This document shows positions 58,220-64,000 of a DNA stretch of 64,000 bases, piece by piece. Position 1 is the stretch's first letter. Each line of letters begins with the position of its first letter. A program made the position numbers and the translations under genes. Source of the stretch: Commensalibacter melissae (GTDB taxonomy: Bacteria; Pseudomonadota; Alphaproteobacteria; Acetobacterales; Acetobacteraceae); assembly GCF_003691365.1 (NCBI RefSeq), contig NZ_CP033087.1:1440501-1504500 (forward strand), in the 5' to 3' direction. A model generated the notes under the pieces. The model made no database searches and was not told where the DNA came from. It was given only the letters and a program-made list of their open reading frames with translations.

Positions 58220-58786
58220 CTAAAGCAGGTGATTATTATAAACCTGCTTTTTTTTATTAACTATATGTTTCCATAAATCCGGTAAAAATACTTCTTGCAC
58301 AAGTACTGATTGACTGGAACAAATGAATACCGATCTTCTTGCCCATAAATCAACATGGCGATAATCTATTGGCAAGAATTCTCTAGGATATTTTGTTATT
58401 TCAATTTTTGATCTTTCAAAAAGATCTTTTTGAAATAATATAGATCCGAGCGGTTTATTGCCAATTGCCTGAAAAAGGTTTTCCCTGCAATCCTCCCCTT
58501 TGGACAGGATAATGCTACGGGCATATACCCAGGCTTGACCTTGTCCCTCCAAAACAACCTGCCTGACCTGTTTCAGACTTGGATAACCAACCTCTAATAT
58601 CCCGCATTCATCTTCCCTGATTTTTTGTTTTTGTTCAGACAGACGCTTTAATGAAAATTGATTTTGACTTAAACGAATTAACCGTTTTGTCAAAGATTCC
58701 GAATTAAACAGCCATTCATCTTCATGTTTTGAAAGACGGGATTTCCATCGGGAGTGATCTGCCCAGCATAACTTTTTATGATACAT
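58220..58786 (-). CDS. ubiC: Chorismate lyase UbiC (chorismate-pyruvate lyase)
   Basis: The 188-residue protein matches UbiC: an EWLFNSESLTKRL start region, QVRQVVLEGQGQAWVYARSI (conserved arginine), GNKPLGSILF and LWARRSVF...LVQEVFLP (conserved glutamate). It releases pyruvate from chorismate to give 4-hydroxybenzoate, the head-group precursor of ubiquinone. It is convergent with carB, and its final codons carry the carAB terminator hairpin, so the tail is constrained by two functions. Confidence 0.83.
   Translation of the reverse strand: MYHKKLCWADHSRWKSRLSKHEDEWLFNSESLTKRLIRLSQNQFSLKRLSEQKQKIREDECGILEVGYPSLKQVRQVVLEGQGQAWVYARSIILSKGEDCRENLFQAIGNKPLGSILFQKDLFERSKIEITKYPREFLPIDYRHVDLWARRSVFICSSQSVLVQEVFLPDLWKHIVNKKKQVYNNHLL
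58222..58256 (+). terminator. Intrinsic terminator of carAB
   Basis: AAAGCAGGT at 58222-58230 pairs with ACCTGCTTT at 58242-58250 and is followed by a T run. It lies inside the last codons of the convergent ubiC gene. Confidence 0.85.
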
Positions 58787-58930
58787 GAAATCAAATATAG
58801 AGATTGAGAATTGATTTAGAAATAAAATAATGTAATATGCTACAAAAATTTTCTTTATAGAAAAATATGTTTATAATAACAATTGTATTTATATAATATT
58901 CTTAATTTGTTTCTTAAAGGACATTCAACT

Positions 58931-59404
58931 TTGCAAAAATTTCCAATGACGGCTCAAGGGCTACGACGTCTGGAAGAAGAGCTACGCAGACTTAAAGATA
59001 AAGAAAGGCCAGAAATTATACGTGCGATCGCTGAGGCACGCAGTCATGGCGACCTTTCTGAAAATGCAGAATATGAAGCGGCGCGTGAACGCCAGTCTTT
59101 TACTGAAGGACGCATACTGGAACTTGAACAGATAATTTCATCGGCTCAGGTTATCGATCCATCAAGCCTATCAGGAAACACTGTTAAATTTGGCGCAAAA
59201 GTTGTTTTGATTGATGAAGAAACAGAAAAAGAGTCCACCTTTCAAATTGTTGGACTTCATGAAGCCGATATCAAATTAGGTCTATTGTCAATTTCATCCC
59301 CTTTGGCCAAGGCTCTGATCGGTAAGGAAAAAGGAGCAACGATCTCTGTCCCTGCACCTGGGGGAGATCGATCTTATGAAATCCTTGATGTTATCTACGC
59401 TTAA
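58931..59404 (+). CDS. greA: Transcription elongation factor GreA
   Basis: The 157-residue protein has the N-terminal coiled coil with [18 protein letters not shown] at the tip region (acidic residues that enter the polymerase secondary channel) and the C-terminal FKBP-like domain. It stimulates transcript cleavage in backtracked RNA polymerase. The TTG at 58931 follows AAAGGA at eight bases and gives the family start [10 protein letters not shown]; a TTG at 58883 has no such site. ilvA follows after 18 bases. Confidence 0.94.
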   Translation: MQKFPMTAQGLRRLEEELRRLKDKERPEIIRAIAEARSHGDLSENAEYEAARERQSFTEGRILELEQIISSAQVIDPSSLSGNTVKFGAKVVLIDEETEKESTFQIVGLHEADIKLGLLSISSPLAKALIGKEKGATISVPAPGGDRSYEILDVIYA

Positions 59405-59422
59405 CCCCTGATTTATACTATT

Positions 59423-60625
59423 ATGATTTCAATTAACGACGTCCATGATGCGGCGCAACGGATAAATAAAAATATTATCCGCACTCCTACCCTGTTTTGT
59501 CAGTCCCTGTCAAAAAGAGTAAATGCAGATATCACCTTGAAACTTGAAAATCTTCAAGCCGTTGGCTCTTTCAAGGAACGTGGCGCTGCCAACCGACTTG
59601 CCCTGCTGACTGAAGAGGAAAAAAAACGGGGGGTTATCACCGTTTCAGCCGGCAACCATGCCCAAGGCGTTGCACGCCATGCACAATTATTAGGCATTGA
59701 TGCGATTATTGTCATGCCGAAATTCACACCTGTGACAAAAATCAACCGAACTGCGGCCTGGGGTGCCAAGATTGTTTTGGAAGGTGAAGATTTTACCGAG
59801 GCCACCCAATATGCCAATCAACTCGCCAAGGAAGATGGACGTGTTTTCATTCATCCTTATGATGATCCCGCAGTCATGGCTGGACAGGGAACATTGGCAT
59901 TGGAAATTTTCGAGGATACAAAATCAGATCTTGATTACCTGATTGTTCCCGTTGGCGGGGGTGGACTGATTTCAGGATGTGCTGTTGTAGCTGCCGCTTT
60001 AAGACCCTACACAAAAATAATTGGTGTTCAAAGCGATCGTTATTTTTCATATTCCTTTGCCACCCATAAAGCGTTAAAACCGCCTGGCGGTGCAACCATT
60101 GCGGAAGGTATAGCCGTTCGCAAACTAGGTTTTTATCCTTTTGAAGTCATAGAAAAATATGTGGAAGATATCGTTTCCGTCCCAGAGGAGGCCATTGAGG
60201 ATTCTATAACCCTTGTAGCGGAACATGCCAAGCAAATTACCGAAGGAGCGGGGGCAAGTGGTCTGGCTGCCATTCTAACTTATCCAGAACGGTTCAAGGG
60301 TAAAAATATTGCCTTTCCCATCAGCGGGGGAAATATTGATACACGTATATTGGCCAACACCCTACTTCGAACCCTCCTACGGGAAGGAAGACTATTACGT
60401 CTAAGATTCTCAATTCCTGATCGTCCAGGTGTATTGGCTGACATTTCCCACATTATTGGAACTGAAAAGGGTGGAAATATCATAGAGGTATCACATCAAC
60501 GGTTATTCTCGACCTCAAGCGTTCAATCGGCCATTCTCGAAATTATGGCGGAAGCACGCAGTGCAGAACATGCAGAGGAAATTATACAAAGTCTTCGAGA
60601 AAAATATACTGTCGAAAGAATTTAG
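59423..60625 (+). CDS. ilvA: Threonine ammonia-lyase with C-terminal ACT domain
   Basis: This 400-residue fold type II PLP enzyme has VGSFKERGAANRL with the Schiff-base Lys51, the PLP-phosphate loop VPVGGGGLISG and SGGNID near the end of the catalytic domain, followed by an ACT domain (about 328-400, RLRFSIPDRPGVLADIS). It deaminates threonine to 2-oxobutanoate for isoleucine synthesis; the single ACT domain differs from the double one of E. coli IlvA. A hairpin follows the stop. Confidence 0.93.
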   Translation: MISINDVHDAAQRINKNIIRTPTLFCQSLSKRVNADITLKLENLQAVGSFKERGAANRLALLTEEEKKRGVITVSAGNHAQGVARHAQLLGIDAIIVMPKFTPVTKINRTAAWGAKIVLEGEDFTEATQYANQLAKEDGRVFIHPYDDPAVMAGQGTLALEIFEDTKSDLDYLIVPVGGGGLISGCAVVAAALRPYTKIIGVQSDRYFSYSFATHKALKPPGGATIAEGIAVRKLGFYPFEVIEKYVEDIVSVPEEAIEDSITLVAEHAKQITEGAGASGLAAILTYPERFKGKNIAFPISGGNIDTRILANTLLRTLLREGRLLRLRFSIPDRPGVLADISHIIGTEKGGNIIEVSHQRLFSTSSVQSAILEIMAEARSAEHAEEIIQSLREKYTVERI

Positions 60626-60632
60626 TCTGAAT

Positions 60633-60674
60633 TGATTGAATACGGATATATTTCAACCAATTCGTATTCAATCA
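60633..60674 (+). terminator. Possible terminator hairpin after ilvA
   Basis: TGATTGAATACG at 60633-60644 is matched by its exact reverse complement at 60663-60674 across an 18-base loop, starting seven bases after the ilvA stop. The stem is AT-rich and no T run follows, so termination is probable but not certain. Confidence 0.5.
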
Positions 60675-60985
60675 CCTTAATTAATTCAATGATTTTAAAT
60701 CCTGTATAAACATTTATTTTAAAATTTATTTAAAGCTGTTGAATTAAACATTCAAAAATATTTTTTGATAAATTCATAGTCATATTTAAACTTTTATATA
60801 AAAAATTAATACTATTAATTATAACACTTTTAAATTACTTTTATTATTCATCAAATTATTTATAAAATATTGAGTATTCACCAAATAAAGTAATTTTAAA
60901 CTTAATTATTTCTTTTAAGCTGCTTTTTAAAGAAAATAAATCATATATAATCAATTCTTCATAACAATGACAATTTCAAGATTTT
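60675..60985. other. AT-rich intergenic stretch upstream of the MFS gene
   Basis: No ORF or RNA gene is evident. A TATAAT lies at 60946-60951, 34 bases before the MFS start, and could be its -10 element, without a convincing -35. Confidence 0.4.
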
Positions 60986-62161
60986 ATGCCACTTTATTTT
61001 CTTAATCTGTTTAATTTTCTTGTAGCCGATGTTCGGGACGGTTTAGGACCTTTCCTAGGTGTGTTTCTGCAGCAAAATCATTGGCAAGTTAATAAAATCG
61101 GTTTTGTCATGACATTGGCTGGGTTAACCAGCATAATCATCACCACACCCGTAAGTATGCTGATTGATCATATTCGTTACAAAAAAAATATAGGTATTAT
61201 TGCCACAATCAGTATCATTATCGGCTGCTATTTTATCTATCATTATCCCAATTTGCCAATGACAATCATTTCTCAAATGTTAATTGCCATTGCCGGAGCA
61301 ACCCTTATTTCAGCAACAGTCAGCATAACAATGGGATTGGTGGGACCCGATCTCTTTGATAAACAAATTGGGTATAATGAATCATTTAACCATGCAGGAA
61401 ATGCTTGTGCAGCCCTTATAGCCGGAATAGCAAGTTATTATTTTGGATTAAAGGCTATTTTTATTTTAATGAGCTGTTCAGCATTCCTGGCTATTACAGC
61501 CCTTGCATTAATCCCATCCAGACAAATTGACAATAAAATTGCACGGGGATTAAATGTCAACCAAACCAGTCCCCAACCCTTTTTCAAACTCTTAAAAAAT
61601 AAAAAACTTTTTATTCTTGCTGTTACGATCGGTTTGTTCCATCTTGCCAATGCAGCGATGCTTCCACTTTTAAGTCAATCAATGGTTGCAAAAAATATTA
61701 TCAATAAACCAGGATCCTATACCGCCATGACGATCATAATTGCTCAGACAACAATGATCCCAATGGCCATTTTTGCCGCGTTTTTTGCAAAACGGCATGA
61801 ATATAGAATTCTGCTTGTTTTAGCCCTTGTTGCACTACCTGCAAGAGGATTACTGATTGGAACAATTCAACATCCCCTTGTTTTGCTTCCTGCCGAAATT
61901 CTTGACGGTGTTGGTGCTGGTCTGATCGGTGTTGCCATCCCTGGAATCGTTGCCAAGATAATGCAAGGATCAGGACGATTTAATACGGGACTAGGCATTA
62001 TCTTCACATGTCAGGGATTATGCGCATCATGCAGTCATTATCTTGCAGGAACAATAGCAAAATACCATGGTTATGATCAGGCTTTTCTCACGCTTTCACT
62101 GATTGCCCTTTGTGCCCTGGTTTTCTGGTTGGTTTTTACTAAAGACGTATCTTTTGGCTAA
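60986..62161 (+). CDS. MFS transporter
   Basis: The 391-residue protein has about twelve hydrophobic segments in two halves separated by a polar loop around residues 175-205. It begins with LYFLNLFNFLVADVRDGLGPFLGVFL, and the acidic ADVRDG pattern is seen in a family of uncharacterised major facilitator proteins. The loop after helix 2 contains MLIDHIRYKK, the counterpart of the MFS motif A. Substrate unknown. It is monocistronic and convergent with msrB. Confidence 0.85.
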   Translation: MPLYFLNLFNFLVADVRDGLGPFLGVFLQQNHWQVNKIGFVMTLAGLTSIIITTPVSMLIDHIRYKKNIGIIATISIIIGCYFIYHYPNLPMTIISQMLIAIAGATLISATVSITMGLVGPDLFDKQIGYNESFNHAGNACAALIAGIASYYFGLKAIFILMSCSAFLAITALALIPSRQIDNKIARGLNVNQTSPQPFFKLLKNKKLFILAVTIGLFHLANAAMLPLLSQSMVAKNIINKPGSYTAMTIIIAQTTMIPMAIFAAFFAKRHEYRILLVLALVALPARGLLIGTIQHPLVLLPAEILDGVGAGLIGVAIPGIVAKIMQGSGRFNTGLGIIFTCQGLCASCSHYLAGTIAKYHGYDQAFLTLSLIALCALVFWLVFTKDVSFG

Positions 62162-62166
62162 ATGAA

Positions 62167-62550
62167 CTATTTTATTTGTCTTTCAAAATTGAGTGCAATC
62201 CCGTTGATACAATACCTTTCCCCATTTGGCGCAGGTCCATCCTGAAACAAATGACCCAAATGTGCCTTACATCTGGCACAATGAACCTCAATCCTTTTCA
62301 TATGATGACTTGTATCTACTTCCGTTTCGATCGCACCATTTATTACAGAAAAAAAAGATGGCCAGCCACAACCACTTTCAAATTTCATATTTGCCTTGAA
62401 CAGGGGTGCATGACAGGCAATACATTGATACACCCCTTCTCTCCATTCATAATTCAAAGGACTGCTGCCGGGTGCTTCAGTACCATGATCTCTGATAACG
62501 TGTAATTGCTCTGGAGTTAGATTCATCATCCATGAATTCTCTTTTTTCAT
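62167..62550 (-). CDS. msrB: Peptide methionine-(R)-S-oxide reductase MsrB
   Basis: At 127 residues it is a single-domain MsrB. Cys43, Cys46, Cys91 and Cys94 bind structural zinc, and Cys114 in RYCINGIAL is the catalytic residue, with GCGWPSFF supplying active-site residues. It reduces the R form of oxidised methionine with thioredoxin. ATG 62550 follows AAAGG by eight bases. It overlaps nothing and is convergent with the MFS gene. Confidence 0.95.
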   Translation of the reverse strand: MKKENSWMMNLTPEQLHVIRDHGTEAPGSSPLNYEWREGVYQCIACHAPLFKANMKFESGCGWPSFFSVINGAIETEVDTSHHMKRIEVHCARCKAHLGHLFQDGPAPNGERYCINGIALNFERQIK

Positions 62551-62915
62551 TTTTAAAACCTTTATATTTTTAATTTTTATAAAAAAATCTATTATTTACA
62601 AATTATTTCAATAATAATAAATAATTTTAATTTATTTAAACAATTATACTTATATTTATTAATTATTTTTATATAATTTCGTTAAAATTACTGATATTAT
62701 TTCAAGCATTAAATAAATATCCCCATGAAATCAGATTATGAATCATAATATTATGATTTTCCAAAATATGGTTAGTTTATAAGATCATAGTCAATCATTG
62801 ATAAAATTTAAATTCTGGTTGCATTCATTTATCTACTTAACTAACTTTTAATTATATAACGTTCATCAAAAACAAAAATTAAAACGATCCATGAACAAAT
62901 AAACAGGACATAAAA
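62551..62915. other. AT-rich divergent intergenic region (msrB/gpmI)
   Basis: This 365-base stretch has no ORF. It contains an 18-bp perfect palindrome (62741-62758) and must hold promoters for both neighbours; no clear -35/-10 pair could be fixed by eye. Confidence 0.4.
62741..62758. repeat. 18-bp perfect palindrome
   Basis: AATCATAATATTATGATT is its own reverse complement, without spacer, about 160 bases before gpmI and 190 before msrB. Such elements often bind homodimeric regulators; none can be named. Confidence 0.55.
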
Positions 62916-64000
62916 ATGACTCAAAAAAAATATCGCCCCGTTATGCTGACAATCCTTGACGGATTTGGGTATAACCCAAATAAAAAAGATAATGCTATTG
63001 CCAATGCCAGCATTCCCAATATTGATGCACTTTTTAAAAATTCTCCACATGCTCTTCTTGATGCAAGTAATGAAGATGTTGGATTGCCTCATGGACAAAT
63101 GGGAAATTCTGAAGTCGGACATATGAATATCGGCGCTGGCCGTGTCATTATGCAAGAACTTCCAAAAATTACCCATGCCATTAAAACTGGAGACATTCTG
63201 AAAAAACCATTGTTTAAGGATTTTGTTGAAACCCTGAAGAAAAATGGCAAGACTTGCCATTTACTCGGACTTTTCTCACCAGGAGGCGTGCACGCCCATC
63301 AGGAACATGCCATTGGTCTGGCCAAGGCCTTACACGATTATGGCATTAAAGTTGCACTACATGTCTTTACTGATGGACGTGACACTCCTCCTGAATCTGC
63401 GAGGGGCTATATTGAGACGGCTTTAAATGAACTACCAAAGGATGTAAAGATTGCCACTGTTTCAGGACGTTATTATGCAATGGATCGTGATAAACGTTGG
63501 GATCGTGTTGAAAAAGCCTATGATGTTATTGTAGAGGGCAAGGGTCCTCACAAAACGGATGCGTTTGCTGCAATCTCTGAATCATATAATCAAAAAGTTA
63601 CCGATGAATTCATCGTGCCAACAGTTATTGGTGATTATAAGGGAATGGAGGATCAAGATGCCGTTTTATCCTTTAATTTCAGAGCTGATCGTATCCGTCA
63701 GTTAATGGATGCGTTATTGGAACCTGATTTTACAGGTTTTAAACGTACCAAAACCGTCCAATTTTCTAAAGTGTTGGGGATGACACAATATAGCGATACA
63801 TTAATCAAGAAAATGGGCGTGTTATTCCCACCAGAAACATTAACCAATGTTCTGGGTGAAATCGTTTCCAACGCTGGATTGAAACAGCTCAGGGCTGCGG
63901 AAACGGAAAAATATCCTCATGTCACTTATTTCTTGAATGGTGGTCGTGAAGACCCCTTCCCTGGCGAAGATCGTATTCTGGTCAACTCTCCAAAAGTTGC
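62916..64000 (+). CDS. gpmI: 2,3-bisphosphoglycerate-independent phosphoglycerate mutase, 5' part
   Basis: The ATG at 62916 follows AGGACATAAAA and opens a frame of 361 codons that runs off the right edge. The protein starts KYRPVMLTILDGFGYN (metal-binding Asp15), has the phosphorylated Ser65 in PHGQMGNSEVGHMNIGAGR, LHVFTDGRDTPP and SGRYYAMDRDKRWDR, all typical of the Mn-dependent GpmI. It interconverts 3- and 2-phosphoglycerate in glycolysis. The normal length is about 510 residues, so roughly 150 are missing here. Confidence 0.96.
   Translation, partial: MTQKKYRPVMLTILDGFGYNPNKKDNAIANASIPNIDALFKNSPHALLDASNEDVGLPHGQMGNSEVGHMNIGAGRVIMQELPKITHAIKTGDILKKPLFKDFVETLKKNGKTCHLLGLFSPGGVHAHQEHAIGLAKALHDYGIKVALHVFTDGRDTPPESARGYIETALNELPKDVKIATVSGRYYAMDRDKRWDRVEKAYDVIVEGKGPHKTDAFAAISESYNQKVTDEFIVPTVIGDYKGMEDQDAVLSFNFRADRIRQLMDALLEPDFTGFKRTKTVQFSKVLGMTQYSDTLIKKMGVLFPPETLTNVLGEIVSNAGLKQLRAAETEKYPHVTYFLNGGREDPFPGEDRILVNSPKV

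Noticed and set aside
1-64000. tRNA, rRNA, CRISPR, insertion sequence or prophage genes
   Set aside because: Intergenic gaps are short and AT-rich; no cloverleaf, direct-repeat array, transposase or phage gene was found by reading.

Overview
The window is AT-rich, densely coded chromosomal DNA from an alphaproteobacterium. Features that point to a low-GC member of the Acetobacteraceae (Commensalibacter-like; an inference from content and base composition) are: alphaproteobacterial gene orders such as ftsE-ftsX-ydcF-plsC and yqeY-dnaG-rpoD, a minCDE set, an alpha-keto acid decarboxylase, a CarA with an N-terminal helix-turn-helix, and a 'hydrogenase-4-like' membrane complex without hydrogenase metal ligands. 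I see no IS element, prophage, CRISPR array, rRNA or tRNA gene.

Layout. 1-2214: glyQ (end) and glyS. 2220-4745: large tandem GT2 glycosyltransferase facing glyS. 4815-10341 (minus): gst, two LPS-type glycosyltransferases, thrS and infC, closed by a strong terminator; infC appears to start at an ATA codon. 10602-12491 (plus): minCDE. 12576-19050 (minus): alpha-keto acid decarboxylase; sufE, hslU, hslV; a response regulator and a cytosolic histidine kinase with a degenerate receiver. 19304-22695 (plus): small membrane protein, ftsE, ftsX, ydcF-like, plsC. 22696-23019: non-coding, with DnaA-box-like 9-mers. 23020-26123: gloB (minus), methyltransferase, psd, pssA.

25963-34840 (minus): pepA, holC and six genes for a complex I/Hyf-type membrane complex. 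The small subunit keeps its [4Fe-4S] cysteines. The large subunit has lost all four nickel-ligand cysteines, the membrane subunits look eroded at ion-path residues, and no ferredoxin subunit is encoded. This is the most unusual system in the window.

35037-45893 (plus): cysQ, tsaC-type gene, a coiled-coil membrane protein, an FAD-linked dehydrogenase, then lptF, lptG, lptD, surA, rsmA for outer-membrane assembly and rRNA methylation. 45910-53400 (minus): cfa, rplI-rpsR-rpsF, rpoD, dnaG, yqeY. 53547-60625: carA (HTH fusion), carB, ubiC (minus), greA, ilvA. 60986-64000: MFS transporter, msrB (minus) and the start of gpmI, which runs off the right edge.

Most genes are housekeeping: envelope biogenesis (Lpt, LPS glycosyltransferases, phospholipid synthesis, Cfa), cell division (Min, FtsEX), translation and transcription (ThrRS, IF-3, GlyRS, ribosomal proteins, sigma-70, primase) and nucleotide or amino-acid supply. 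Starts were chosen by ribosome-binding site and family N-terminus. All functional calls rest on recognised motifs; no database search was possible.
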